From an uncultured Collinsella sp. (GTDB lineage: Bacteria > Actinomycetota > Coriobacteriia > Coriobacteriales > Coriobacteriaceae), in contig CALLNU010000040.1 of NCBI GenBank assembly GCA_938005465.1, forward strand, positions 1 through 64,000: a stretch of 64,000 bases of DNA, written 5' to 3'. Positions 18,546 to 27,064 of this stretch are shown here, piece by piece; the stretch's first letter is position 1; each line of letters opens with the position of its first letter. The notes under the pieces were generated by a model. That model searched no databases, was not told the origin of the DNA, and was given only the letters and a program-made list of their open reading frames with translations. Position numbers and translations under genes: made by a program.

Positions 18546-18863
18546 ATGGATTGCCTGAAGGTATCAAGCAAATCATCGCCCGCGTCCGTTGCCGGCGCCA
18601 TCGCCGGCATGGTCAAGGATGGTGTACCCGTCAACATCCAGTGTGTCGGCGCCGGTGCTGTCAACCAGGCCATTAAGGCCGTGGCTATCGCGCGCGGTTT
18701 TTTGATTCCAACCGGTTTTGATATTTCCTGCGCGCCCGTGTTCTCCGACATCCTCATTAACGGGGAGTCGCGCACGGCCATTCGCCTTTCTATCTACGTT
18801 CACCAGATCAATCGAGCTGCTATGGATAACGTCGTCATGGATGATGTTAAGCCTGTGGCATAG
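18546..18863 (+). CDS. spoVS: Stage V sporulation protein S-like (SpoVS)
   Basis: A 105-residue Alba-fold-like protein. LKVSSKSSPASVAGAI, GAGAVNQAIKAVAIARGF and the RTAIRLSIYVH end are the SpoVS signatures. The start at 18546 follows AGGAG at good spacing; the open frame upstream lacks a match. No sporulation gene set is visible here and these bacteria are not known to sporulate, so it presumably has a nucleic-acid-binding role outside sporulation. Confidence 0.92.
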   Translation: MDCLKVSSKSSPASVAGAIAGMVKDGVPVNIQCVGAGAVNQAIKAVAIARGFLIPTGFDISCAPVFSDILINGESRTAIRLSIYVHQINRAAMDNVVMDDVKPVA

Positions 18864-18902
18864 CTTCTGCTTGCCTCGTTTCGCTCCCCATCGTTAGGAC
18901 TT

Positions 18903-20279
18903 ATGCACATGGACCAGCGTTCCGTACGCGATATTCTTGCCGGTAAAACCTACTTTATCCGCACCTTTGGCTGCCAGATGAATCAGCACGACTCCGAGCG
19001 TGTGAGCGGTCTGCTTGATTCGTATGGCTGCCTCATGGCGCTCGATCCCGAGCATGCCGATATCGTTGTCTTCATGACATGCTGCGTGCGCGAGGCCGCC
19101 GATACTCGCCTGTACGGCCAGTGCAATTCCTGCAAAAGCCTGCCGCCTTCGCCTTCGGGCAAGCGCGTGGTTGCCGTTGGTGGTTGCATCGCGCAGCGCG
19201 ATGGCGAGGGCCTGCTCACCAACGTCGATAACGTCAATGTCATCTTTGGTACGCATTCCATCGCACATGTGGCCGAGCTCATTGCCGAGGCGTTCCTTGA
19301 TGGTAAGCGTCATATCCGCACCAATGAGCATGAGGATACGGATGCCATGAGCATGCCGTGGCACCGTGAGACGCAGTATCACGCCTGGGTGCCCATCATG
19401 ACGGGCTGCAATAATTTCTGTACCTATTGCATCGTGCCGTACGTGCGCGGTCGCGAAAAGAGCCGCCCCTTCGAGGAAATTGTCGACGAGGTGATCGGTT
19501 TGGTGCGCCAGGGCGTGCGTGAGATTACACTGCTGGGCCAAAACGTTAACTCATATGGTCGCGATCTGTTTGGCAAGCCGCGTTTTGCCGATCTGCTGCG
19601 TGCCGTGGGCGATACGGGCGTGGAGCGCATCTTCTTCACGTCTTCGCATCCCAAGGATCTGTTGCCCGAGACCATCGACGCCATGGCCGAGACGCCTGCC
19701 GTTATGCCGCAGCTACACTTGGCCGTCCAGTCGGGCTCCACGCGTATCCTCAAAGAGATGAATCGTCGTTATACACGCGAGGACTATCTGGGCCTGGTCG
19801 ATCGCATTCGCAACCGCATGCCCGATATCGCGCTCTCGACCGATATTATCGTTGGCTTCCCGGGCGAGACAGAAGAGGACTTTGAGCAGACGCTCTCACT
19901 TGCCGAGACGGTCCGCTATGCTCAGGCCTATACCTTCATCTATTCCAAGCGCGCCGGTACTCCGGCCGCGGAGATTGACGATCCTACGCCGCATGAGGTT
20001 ATTCTCGAGCGTTTCAACCGCCTGGTTAAGGTTATCGAGACTACGGCACACGAGTATAACCAGGGTGAGCTTCATGCTGTGGTGCCGGCGCTCATTGAGG
20101 GAACGAGTAAAAAGAACGACGCGGTCCTGCTGGGCAAGAGTCCCAAGAATCAGACCGTGCATGCGCCTATCCCCGAGAGTTACAGCATCGATCAGCTTGT
20201 TGGCAAGATCGTTGATGTTGACGTTGACGTTGCCAAGACCTGGTATTTGTCCGGCTCCGTTGTGGGCGAGCCGCGCTAA
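18903..20279 (+). CDS. miaB: tRNA-2-methylthio-N6-dimethylallyladenosine synthase MiaB
   Basis: A 458-residue radical-SAM methylthiotransferase acting on adenosine 37 of tRNAs reading U-initial codons, after MiaA. TFGCQMNQHDSERVSGLL is the MiaB N-terminal signature, CNNFCTYCIVPYVRGREKSR binds the radical SAM cluster, and a TRAM domain ends the protein. The stop overlaps the miaA start, so the two consecutive pathway enzymes are coupled. Confidence 0.95.
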   Translation: MHMDQRSVRDILAGKTYFIRTFGCQMNQHDSERVSGLLDSYGCLMALDPEHADIVVFMTCCVREAADTRLYGQCNSCKSLPPSPSGKRVVAVGGCIAQRDGEGLLTNVDNVNVIFGTHSIAHVAELIAEAFLDGKRHIRTNEHEDTDAMSMPWHRETQYHAWVPIMTGCNNFCTYCIVPYVRGREKSRPFEEIVDEVIGLVRQGVREITLLGQNVNSYGRDLFGKPRFADLLRAVGDTGVERIFFTSSHPKDLLPETIDAMAETPAVMPQLHLAVQSGSTRILKEMNRRYTREDYLGLVDRIRNRMPDIALSTDIIVGFPGETEEDFEQTLSLAETVRYAQAYTFIYSKRAGTPAAEIDDPTPHEVILERFNRLVKVIETTAHEYNQGELHAVVPALIEGTSKKNDAVLLGKSPKNQTVHAPIPESYSIDQLVGKIVDVDVDVAKTWYLSGSVVGEPR

Positions 20280-21217
20280 TGGTTTCTCCCAGGGCAGGTC
20301 TTTCCGCCGTTGCGATCGTCGGTCCGACGGCGGTTGGTAAGAGTGATGTTGCCGACCGTTTGGCAGCTCGTCTTTCGTCCGAAGTGCTGTCGTGCGATGC
20401 GATGCAAATCTATCGCGGCATGGACATCGGTACCGCAAAGATGGCGCCCGATGAGTGTACGGCGCCGCTGCGTCTCGTCGACATTGTAGAGCCGGGTGTG
20501 GCATATTCTGCTGCGCTTTATCAGGCTGACGCTCGCGCGCATGTTGAGCGTTTGCTTGGCGAGGGCCGCCTACCGGTGTTTTGCGGGGGCACAGGCTTGT
20601 ATCTCAAGGCCGCCCTGGATGAGATGGATTTTCCCTCGGGCGAGCTTGAGGACGATCGTCGCGCGGGGTATCAGGAACTTGCCGAGCGTATTGGCGAGGA
20701 AGAACTGCATGCTCTGCTTGCCGAGCGCGATCCAGAATCGGCTGCTGTTATTCATCCCCATAACGTGCGCCGTGTGATTCGTGCGCTCGAGATGCATGAT
20801 GATGGTATCTCCTATGCAAAGCAAAAAAGTCAGTTTAGTGTTCCGCGCGAGCATTATCCTGCCCTATGGTTTGGTCTGACGCGTAATCGTGAGGTGCTCT
20901 ACGAGCGCATTAACCTGCGTGTCGATCTGATGTTTGAACAGGGTCTTGTTGATGAGGTTCGCGGTCTTATGGACCAGGGGCTGGGAGATGCCCTGACTTC
21001 GATGCAGGCAATTGGCTATAAAGAGATCATCGATGCTTTCAATGGCGTGACGAGCATGGATGAGGCTCGTGAACTCATTAAGATGCGTTCGCGTCGCTAT
21101 GCCAAACGTCAGCTTTCGTGGTTTAAGCGCGATGACCGTATCGCGTGGTTTGATATGGATGAATGTACGATCGATGAGGTCGTTGCTGATATCCTGCATC
21201 GTATTGAGGCTGCCTAA
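20279..21217 (+). CDS. miaA: tRNA dimethylallyltransferase MiaA
   Basis: A 312-residue enzyme that adds a dimethylallyl group to A37 of tRNAs, providing the substrate of MiaB. The P-loop is GPTAVGKSD near the N-terminus; CDAMQIYRGMDIGTAK and FCGGTGLYLKA are family motifs, and KRQLSWFKRD lies near the C-terminus. The start codon overlaps the miaB stop and its stop overlaps the hflX start. Confidence 0.95.
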   Translation: MVSPRAGLSAVAIVGPTAVGKSDVADRLAARLSSEVLSCDAMQIYRGMDIGTAKMAPDECTAPLRLVDIVEPGVAYSAALYQADARAHVERLLGEGRLPVFCGGTGLYLKAALDEMDFPSGELEDDRRAGYQELAERIGEEELHALLAERDPESAAVIHPHNVRRVIRALEMHDDGISYAKQKSQFSVPREHYPALWFGLTRNREVLYERINLRVDLMFEQGLVDEVRGLMDQGLGDALTSMQAIGYKEIIDAFNGVTSMDEARELIKMRSRRYAKRQLSWFKRDDRIAWFDMDECTIDEVVADILHRIEAA

Positions 21218-22506
21218 TGGCTCGTTTTCCCCTTGTTCCCACGGCACCCGAGCCCGAGCGTGCCATTTTGGTTGGTGTTGAGTGGCGCGACAATGCATGG
21301 CCACTCGATCGATCGCTCGATGAGCTGGAGCGCCTTGCCCACACGGCTGGTGCCCAGTGCGTGGCTCGCTTGTCTCAGCGTTTGGTAAAGCCGTATCCCA
21401 AATCATTTATCGGTTCCGGTAAGGTAGAGGAGCTGTGCGGTCTGGTACATCGCATGGATGCCGATGTCGTTATTTTTGACGACGACCTGACGCCCTCGCA
21501 GCAATCCTATTTGGAGAAAGCCGTGGGCGAGCCGGTAAAGATTATCGATCGTACGGCACTGATCTTGGATATCTTTGGCCTGCATGCTCAGACGCGTGAG
21601 GGACGCCTACAGGTACAGCTGGCGCAGCTTCAATATCTGTTGCCTCGTCTGCGCGGTATGTGGAGCCATCTTGCCAAGGAGCAGACGCGCGGCGGCATCG
21701 GTTCGCGCTTTGGCCAGGGTGAAAGCCAGCTCGAGGTTGACCGTCGCTTGATTCGCAATAAGATTGCCGCGCTTCGTCGTGAGCTTAAGCAGGTTGAACA
21801 GCGCCGCGATGTTCAATCCAAGAGCCGCATTGAGTCACCGGCGTTTCGCGTCGCGTTAGCCGGTTATACCAATGCCGGTAAATCGACGTTGCTCAATCGT
21901 CTGACCGGCTCTACGGTACTTTCGCAGGACAAGTTGTTTGCTACGCTCGACCCGACGACGCGTTCGTATCGCCTGCCCGGCGGTCGCGGCATGACGATCA
22001 CCGATACCGTCGGCTTTATTCAAAAGCTGCCGCATGGTCTCGTTGATGCCTTTAAGTCCACGCTGTCTGAGGTTCTTGGTGCCGATCTGATTCTTAAAGT
22101 TGTGGATGCTTCTGACGAGGACTACGAGCGCCAGCTCGAGGCAGTCGATCGCGTTCTTGATGAGATCGGTGCCGGCGAGCGTTTGACGCTTACGGTGTTC
22201 AATAAAATCGATCTTCTCGATAGCGTTGATCGATTGAGTTTCCGTCGTCGCTATCCCGAGGCCGTGCTGTTCTCGGCCCAGACGGGCGAGGGACTCGACG
22301 ATCTCGTCGACCGTATTGCTCGTGAGGCGGCTGCCACCGATGTGTTGCTCTCCGCTGATATCCCGTATCGCGAGGGCGCCCTCATCACGCTGGTGCATGA
22401 ACAGGGAACCCTTTTGCACGAGGAATATCTTGAGGGCGGCGTTCGTATTGTTGCGAAGCTGCCGGCTCGTATCGCGCCGCGGCTCAAGCGTTATCGCACC
22501 GAGTAG
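21217..22506 (+). CDS. hflX: GTPase HflX
   Basis: A 429-residue ribosome-associated GTPase that splits or rescues stalled ribosomes. The glycine-rich N-terminal domain ends with a coiled helix carrying GGIGSRFGQGESQLEVDRR; the G domain shows GYTNAGKST, FATLDPTTR and DTVGFIQKLP, and NKID is G4. The 3' end overlaps the convergent acyltransferase gene by 16 bases, so no terminator separates them. Confidence 0.94.
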   Translation: MARFPLVPTAPEPERAILVGVEWRDNAWPLDRSLDELERLAHTAGAQCVARLSQRLVKPYPKSFIGSGKVEELCGLVHRMDADVVIFDDDLTPSQQSYLEKAVGEPVKIIDRTALILDIFGLHAQTREGRLQVQLAQLQYLLPRLRGMWSHLAKEQTRGGIGSRFGQGESQLEVDRRLIRNKIAALRRELKQVEQRRDVQSKSRIESPAFRVALAGYTNAGKSTLLNRLTGSTVLSQDKLFATLDPTTRSYRLPGGRGMTITDTVGFIQKLPHGLVDAFKSTLSEVLGADLILKVVDASDEDYERQLEAVDRVLDEIGAGERLTLTVFNKIDLLDSVDRLSFRRRYPEAVLFSAQTGEGLDDLVDRIAREAAATDVLLSADIPYREGALITLVHEQGTLLHEEYLEGGVRIVAKLPARIAPRLKRYRTE

Positions 22507-23195
22507 ACGAGCTCCAAAAAGCCCAGAATAATGGGCTGATGCAGTAGATAAAAGGGGAGTGCGTGACGTCCAAGGCTGGCGAGCGCCGGGATGGGATTGG
22601 CGTAGGCCCAGCTTGGGACGGTCTTATCGATTCCCTGCGCTATGTGTGCGGCGAAGTATCCTGCAAGATACATAAAGAAAAACGGGATAATGGGGTAGTA
22701 ATCACCTGAAACAAACCCAGGGCTCGGAAATCCCAGCCACGCCAGGTAGGGGACAGGATAGATCGTTTTGGGGATACTCCAGGTGAGGGCGAACAACACA
22801 AGGCATAGGGACATGCCCCATCTCGCCGATATCTTCTTAAGGACGGGATCGGTCAACGCCACGATGCCGGTACATGCGGCCATGCAGTAGATGATGCCAA
22901 AATTAACCGAATCGTCGACTGAGACAAGTGTTGTTGCCAACCAGACGACGAGTGCTGCTAAGGCGTATTTGGCGGCACGTTTGATATTGTTGCGTGAGAG
23001 CGTGCACATCCAACCCGCGATAAACAAAAATACCCAGCTGATGCTGGCGCGCCAGATGTCTTGAAAGACGGTCTGGGTAAACCAGGGCATATCCAAGTCG
23101 TACAGGTAGGCGAAATCGTAGCAAGCGTGAAAACCTGCCATTGAAATCATCGTAAACCCGCGGACGGTATCAAAGATGGTGATGCGTTTTTGCAT
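22491..23195 (-). CDS. DUF1624 / heparan-alpha-glucosaminide N-acetyltransferase-like membrane protein
   Basis: A 234-residue polytopic membrane protein of the DUF1624 (HGSNAT catalytic) family. RITIFDTVRGFTMISM is the N-terminal signature and FYLLHQPIIL lies near the C-terminus; about seven hydrophobic segments can be seen. These proteins are thought to move acyl groups across membranes; the substrate is unknown. Its ATG overlaps the lexA stop (TAATG), so it is translationally coupled to lexA and probably induced by DNA damage. Confidence 0.8.
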   Translation of the reverse strand: MQKRITIFDTVRGFTMISMAGFHACYDFAYLYDLDMPWFTQTVFQDIWRASISWVFLFIAGWMCTLSRNNIKRAAKYALAALVVWLATTLVSVDDSVNFGIIYCMAACTGIVALTDPVLKKISARWGMSLCLVLFALTWSIPKTIYPVPYLAWLGFPSPGFVSGDYYPIIPFFFMYLAGYFAAHIAQGIDKTVPSWAYANPIPALASLGRHALPFYLLHQPIILGFLELVYSVR

Positions 23196-23839
23196 TACGA
23201 GAACCGGCGCATCAAGCCGACGACTTTGCCCAAGATAACGGGATTCATTGCATAGATAGGCTCCATGGTGTCATTCTCAGGCTGCAGACGTACGCGTCCC
23301 TGCTCCTTGTAGAACGTCTTGACGGTCGCTGAACCATCAATCATGGCCACGACAATTTCGCCGTTCATGGCACTCTTTTGTTCACGGACGATGATGTAAT
23401 CGCCATTGAAGATGCCGACATTGATCATTGAGCTCCCATGTACCTCAAGGATAAAGGAACCCTGATCAGTGGCGATTTCGGTCGGGATTGTAAAAGTGTC
23501 TTCGATATTCTGCTCGGCCAGAATGGGGATCCCAGCCGCGACGCGACCAACGAGCGGTAGTGAGACCGTTCCGCGAGGGGCGGTGGGCTCGTCAGATTTA
23601 GAAATTGAGACAGAGGAACCGTCCTCGTTAAAGAGTTCCAGGGCGCGCGGTTTGGTGGCATCGCGCTTGAGTAGCCCGCGCGCCTCCAGGGCAGAGAGAT
23701 GGGCGTGCACGGTGCTGGGGGAGGATAGACCCACGGCAGAAGCCATCTCGCGCACGCTGGGCGGATAACCCTTCTCCTGCTGATACTCCTTGATGAAGTC
23801 GTAAATTTGCTGCTGACGCTTGGTAATTTTGCGAGCCAT
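23195..23839 (-). CDS. lexA: SOS repressor LexA
   Basis: A 214-residue transcriptional repressor that cleaves itself when RecA is activated. An N-terminal winged helix (residues 1-65) is followed by the cleavage bond A102-G103 in VGRVAAGIP, the catalytic S137 in EVHGSSM and the lysine general base K174 in ATVKTF. The start at 23839 has AGAGAGG upstream; the longer frame runs into the operators. Three LexA boxes upstream show autoregulation. Confidence 0.96.
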   Translation of the reverse strand: MARKITKRQQQIYDFIKEYQQEKGYPPSVREMASAVGLSSPSTVHAHLSALEARGLLKRDATKPRALELFNEDGSSVSISKSDEPTAPRGTVSLPLVGRVAAGIPILAEQNIEDTFTIPTEIATDQGSFILEVHGSSMINVGIFNGDYIIVREQKSAMNGEIVVAMIDGSATVKTFYKEQGRVRLQPENDTMEPIYAMNPVILGKVVGLMRRFS

Positions 23840-23862
23840 CAGGGCATCCTCTCTACCCATGT

Positions 23863-23876
23863 CAAACAAATGTTCG
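23863..23876. promoter_or_regulatory. LexA box 1 in the lexA/yneA-like gap
   Basis: CAAACAAATGTTCG matches CGAAC-N4-GTTCG with one mismatch. It is the box nearest the lexA start codon. Confidence 0.7.
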
Positions 23877-23884
23877 AATTTTGC

Positions 23885-23914
23885 TTGACAGGAACAACTG
23901 TTCGAAGATAATAA
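23885..23914 (+). promoter_or_regulatory. Promoter of the YneA-like gene
   Basis: TTGACA at 23885-23890 and TAATAA at 23909-23914 are 18 bases apart. LexA box 2 fills the spacer and box 3 covers the likely transcription start. Confidence 0.65.
23891..23904. promoter_or_regulatory. LexA box 2
   Basis: GGAACAACTGTTCG matches the consensus at every position except the first. It lies between the -35 and -10 boxes of the rightward promoter. Confidence 0.8.
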
Positions 23915-23918
23915 TAAC

Positions 23919-23932
23919 CGAACATTCGTTCT
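23919..23932. promoter_or_regulatory. LexA box 3
   Basis: CGAACATTCGTTCT matches CGAAC-N4-GTTCG except for the last base. It overlaps the expected start of the YneA-like transcript. Confidence 0.8.
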
Positions 23933-24002
23933 CGCGCTAGACATTTTTGTCCGCGCGGCTTGATAAAACTGTTCTCAGCAAAACACGCGAGAGGAGAACA
24001 TG

Positions 24003-24452
24003 ATGAACGCAACGAATATGGTCCAGGGAAACCTCGCCCTTAAGCTCGAGACGCCTGCAGAACCCACTTTTACGGTTGTTCAGAGTGGCCGCTCCGGCTT
24101 TCAGCCTTTGACCGTAAAGCCTGCTCGCAATCAGCAGGCTGCAGTCGCGCCGGCCCGCGTTGCCCTGAAGGTTCCGACGATTGTCGCCGTTGCCGTTGCG
24201 CTTACGCTCTTCTTTGTCCTCGCTACGTCGGTCTTTAGCGCTCGTCACGCCGCGTATGCCGAGTCCGTTTCCAACGTTACCTACGAGACCATTCGCGTTC
24301 AGCCTGGCGACTCTCTTTGGTCGCTTGCCGAGGAATATCCAATCGAAGGCCTTTCCACGCAAGAGACTTCCGACATGATCCGTAACGTCAATCATCTGGA
24401 GCATGGTTCGCTCGCCGCCGGTGCGCATCTTAAGGTTCCTGCTCGTTCGTAA
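24003..24452 (+). CDS. YneA-like SOS cell-division inhibitor candidate (TM + LysM)
   Basis: A 149-residue protein with a cytoplasmic N-terminal stretch of about 56 residues, one transmembrane helix (57-80) and a C-terminal LysM domain (93-147; PGDSLWSLAEEYP). It is divergent from lexA and carries LexA boxes in its promoter, exactly as yneA does in Bacillus, where the short-lived product delays septation during DNA damage. The N-terminal stretch is longer than in YneA. Of two adjacent ATGs (24000 and 24003) the second is better spaced from GAGGAG. Function is inferred from topology and position. Confidence 0.8.
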   Translation: MNATNMVQGNLALKLETPAEPTFTVVQSGRSGFQPLTVKPARNQQAAVAPARVALKVPTIVAVAVALTLFFVLATSVFSARHAAYAESVSNVTYETIRVQPGDSLWSLAEEYPIEGLSTQETSDMIRNVNHLEHGSLAAGAHLKVPARS

Positions 24453-24503
24453 TCATTATCGCGCTGCGCATGGTACCCTTGTTATCGTTTAAGAGGAGGT
24501 ACC

Positions 24504-24947
24504 ATGCGCTGTCCCAAATGCGGCAAGGCACATACCCGCGTCGTTGATTCCCGTATGCAGGAGTCAAATAACACCATTAAGCGTCGTCGCGAATGTTGCT
24601 CGTGTAACTACCGCTTTACAACGTTCGAGCGATGTGAAGACCCAATCGAGGTCATTAAGTCGGACGGAACCAAGCAGCGGTTCGATCGCAATAAGCTGCT
24701 CGTCGGCTTGATGCGCGCCACCATCAAGCGCGATATCGACACTAAGAAGCTCAATGAGATTATCGACGACATCGAGGTCGAGCTGCGCTCTCGCACGCTG
24801 ACGGCCGTCACGTCCCATGAGTTGGGTGACATGGTGCTCAAGCGCTTGGCCAAGATCGACAAGGTGGCGTACATCCGCTTTGCCTCGGTCTACCGCGATT
24901 TCAAAGACGTCGATGAGTTTCTGCAAGAGCTCGACAAGCTAAGGTGA
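24504..24947 (+). CDS. nrdR: Transcriptional repressor NrdR
   Basis: A 147-residue repressor of ribonucleotide reductase genes. An N-terminal zinc ribbon (MRCPKCG...VVDSR...[17 protein letters not shown]) is followed by an ATP-cone domain that senses dATP/ATP. AAGAGGAGG precedes the ATG. It is followed by dut with a 4-base gap, linking dNTP sensing with dUTP removal. Confidence 0.96.
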   Translation: MRCPKCGKAHTRVVDSRMQESNNTIKRRRECCSCNYRFTTFERCEDPIEVIKSDGTKQRFDRNKLLVGLMRATIKRDIDTKKLNEIIDDIEVELRSRTLTAVTSHELGDMVLKRLAKIDKVAYIRFASVYRDFKDVDEFLQELDKLR

Positions 24948-24951
24948 TTCC

Positions 24952-25395
24952 ATGTCCAACATTACCGTTAACATAAAGCGTCTCGACCCCACCGTCGTGC
25001 TTCCCAAATACGCCCATCCCACCGATGCCGGCTTGGATCTGCGCTCCAACGAGGACTGCGTCCTGAAGCCCTTCGAACGCCGTCTGGTCTCTACTGGGCT
25101 GGCCATCGCCCTGCCCGATGGCTACGCCGGCTTCGTCCAGCCCCGCAGCGGCTTGGCCATCAAGCAGGGCCTGTCTATAGTTAACACGCCGGGCCTCATC
25201 GACGCCCACTACCGAGGAGAACTCAAGGTTATCCTCATCAACCTGGATCCCACCAACGACATCCAAATCAACAAAGGCGACCGCATAGCCCAACTCGTCA
25301 TCCAAGAAGTCCCCACGGTTAACCTCATAGAAGTAGAAGAACTAGACGAAACCGACCGAGGCGAAGGAGGCTTCGGCTCCAGCGGCGTCGCCTAG
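24952..25395 (+). CDS. dut: dUTP diphosphatase
   Basis: A 147-residue trimeric dUTPase converting dUTP to dUMP, keeping uracil out of DNA. All five motifs are present: [16 protein letters not shown], the uracil pocket [21 protein letters not shown], and the C-terminal arm [10 protein letters not shown]. The last third uses noticeably more A-ending codons (ATA, CAA, GAA, CGA) than the first part. Confidence 0.94.
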   Translation: MSNITVNIKRLDPTVVLPKYAHPTDAGLDLRSNEDCVLKPFERRLVSTGLAIALPDGYAGFVQPRSGLAIKQGLSIVNTPGLIDAHYRGELKVILINLDPTNDIQINKGDRIAQLVIQEVPTVNLIEVEELDETDRGEGGFGSSGVA

Positions 25396-25410
25396 AGGTG
25401 CTCGTATCCC

Positions 25411-25517
25411 TCCCGCCCGGGGCTTACCTATATCATTCCATGCTCAAACATTCTCGCGTCGCTTCGCTCGCTGCGAAACTGCGCGTGGAACGATATAGGT
25501 AAGCCCCGGGCGGGCGG
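25411..25517. repeat. Inverted-repeat element after dut
   Basis: Arms of about 28-30 bases (25412-25440 and 25486-25516) contain CCCGGGGCTTACCTATATC and its complement, with one mismatch. They surround a 45-base loop that includes GCTTCGCTCGCTGCGAAAC. This is a MITE-like or large structured element in the convergent gap between dut and the glycosyltransferase gene. Confidence 0.75.
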
Positions 25518-25547
25518 CTACCAGCTTGAAACAATATTTACTTTTCT

Positions 25548-25596
25548 AGTAAGTCGATGCGATAAAGGGACGCCTCCTTTGCCGCATCGACTTACT
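25548..25596. terminator. Terminator-like hairpin between convergent genes
   Basis: Perfect 14-bp arms AGTAAGTCGATGCG and CGCATCGACTTACT enclose a loop with its own AAAGG/CCTTT pairing. The right side runs into an AT-rich tract, so it probably ends the nrdR-dut transcript. Confidence 0.6.
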
Positions 25597-25644
25597 GTAT
25601 TTATATTTTCTGGGGCCTCCCGCAGGTAAGCGGGCAATCCAATG

Positions 25645-26946
25645 CTAGCGGATATGCGCTGGCTTGCCGCCCCAGTAGAAGCGGCAGAAGGCTCGTTTAC
25701 GTTTTTGGGGTTTGCCTACGAGCTCCATGGTTGCGATGGCTATATCTTCGGCTGCGTGGGGGCGGCGTAGTACTTCGCCGTTGATGAGTAGGGCTTTGAG
25801 TGATTCGGGATGATCGTGCAGATGGCGCAGGGTTACGATGAGTTCTCGTGCGGTGGTGACATGCATGCTGGCGCCCATGCCGGTGAGCATCGTGGTGTTG
25901 GCCTTTTCTTGACCGTATGATTTGCCCAGCAGGATCATCGGTAGATGCGCGCACAGGCACTCGGTGACGGTGAGCCCGCCCGATTTGAGGATTGCCAGGT
26001 CGCAGCCGTGCATGAGGGCCGCCATGTCGTCCACGTAGTCCAGAACCGTGACGTTTTCGAGCTTCATGGCGTCGAAGAGCGTCTTGAGGCGGGTGGCGTA
26101 TTCCTTATCCTTGCCCGGCAAAAAGACAAAATGCATGTCCTCAAAGCTGCGCAGGAAGGGGAGTGTGTGGTCCATCGCCGCGCGAAAGCGGACGTACGGT
26201 TGAGGCAAGCTGGCACCGGCCATTACCAGCACGACGGTCTTGTCGATGGGGAGATTGAACTTGCTCAACTCATCTTCGCGTTTGTAATCTGAATCGAAAC
26301 CGGCTCGGATGGGGATGCCCGTTATGCGGATCTTTGACTCGGTAACCTTGCGCGGGCGCAGCGTTTCGGCCATAAACTCGTTGGCCACACAGAATAGATC
26401 GGTGTCCTTGTGGGGCCACCAGCCCTCGACTTCGTAGTCGGTCGGGACGCAGATGACCGGATAATCGATACCTGTAATTACGCGGGCGCCCACGGCAACG
26501 TTGGCTGCCGTGATGTGCGTTGCGACCACGGCTATGGGCCTGCGGTTACGAATATATTCGTTGAAGGCGGGGAACATAATTCGCGACCATGCCGTGCCGC
26601 CACCCCAGAGAAGATGTCCCGTAAGCGTATATCGCCAGGTCAGATCGTAAATGGGGCGCGTGGCTCCCGTAAAAGAAGCCGCGGTCTTATTGCCGTCGAA
26701 TTTAATACGTCCAAAATCAAGGATATCGAGCACTTCAATCTCAACATCCTCGGGGACGCCATTGGTGCCGCGGACGAGGTCGAATGCCTGCGCAATCGCA
26801 TTTGCGGCGGCCTTGTGGCCCGAGCCGACCGAGGCATGCACGATGGTCACGAGGGGTTTTTGCTGAGCCAAGAGCGTGGTTTGCTCCGATTGGGGAGTGC
26901 TGTGCGTGATCAGGGGAGCGTCGTCGCTCGTCTGCGTCTGATCCAT
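25645..26946 (-). CDS. GT28-family diacylglycerol glycosyltransferase (MGDG synthase/UgtP-like)
   Basis: A 433-residue glycosyltransferase expected to add sugar from a UDP-sugar to diacylglycerol, making membrane glycolipid. The N-terminal VTIVHASVGSGHKAAANAI is the MGDG-synthase domain signature; the C-terminal half has the GT-B nucleotide-sugar site (ILKSGGLTVTECL). The start at 26946 follows AAGGGGAG. Sugar specificity and processivity cannot be read. It is divergent from trxB. Confidence 0.82.
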   Translation of the reverse strand: MDQTQTSDDAPLITHSTPQSEQTTLLAQQKPLVTIVHASVGSGHKAAANAIAQAFDLVRGTNGVPEDVEIEVLDILDFGRIKFDGNKTAASFTGATRPIYDLTWRYTLTGHLLWGGGTAWSRIMFPAFNEYIRNRRPIAVVATHITAANVAVGARVITGIDYPVICVPTDYEVEGWWPHKDTDLFCVANEFMAETLRPRKVTESKIRITGIPIRAGFDSDYKREDELSKFNLPIDKTVVLVMAGASLPQPYVRFRAAMDHTLPFLRSFEDMHFVFLPGKDKEYATRLKTLFDAMKLENVTVLDYVDDMAALMHGCDLAILKSGGLTVTECLCAHLPMILLGKSYGQEKANTTMLTGMGASMHVTTARELIVTLRHLHDHPESLKALLINGEVLRRPHAAEDIAIATMELVGKPQKRKRAFCRFYWGGKPAHIR

Positions 26947-27064
26947 CGATAACTCCCCTTCGACGTTGTAACACGGATTTATCATTGTAGTGCATGAGTG
27001 TCACGTTCACGTAAATTTGGGTATGAGCGCAAAGAACGACAACGTTTCGACGAGAGGACTCTTC

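Noticed and set aside
25441..25485. CRISPR-like spacing of the inverted repeats after dut
   Set aside because: Only one repeat unit with inverted, not direct, copies; no array and no cas genes.
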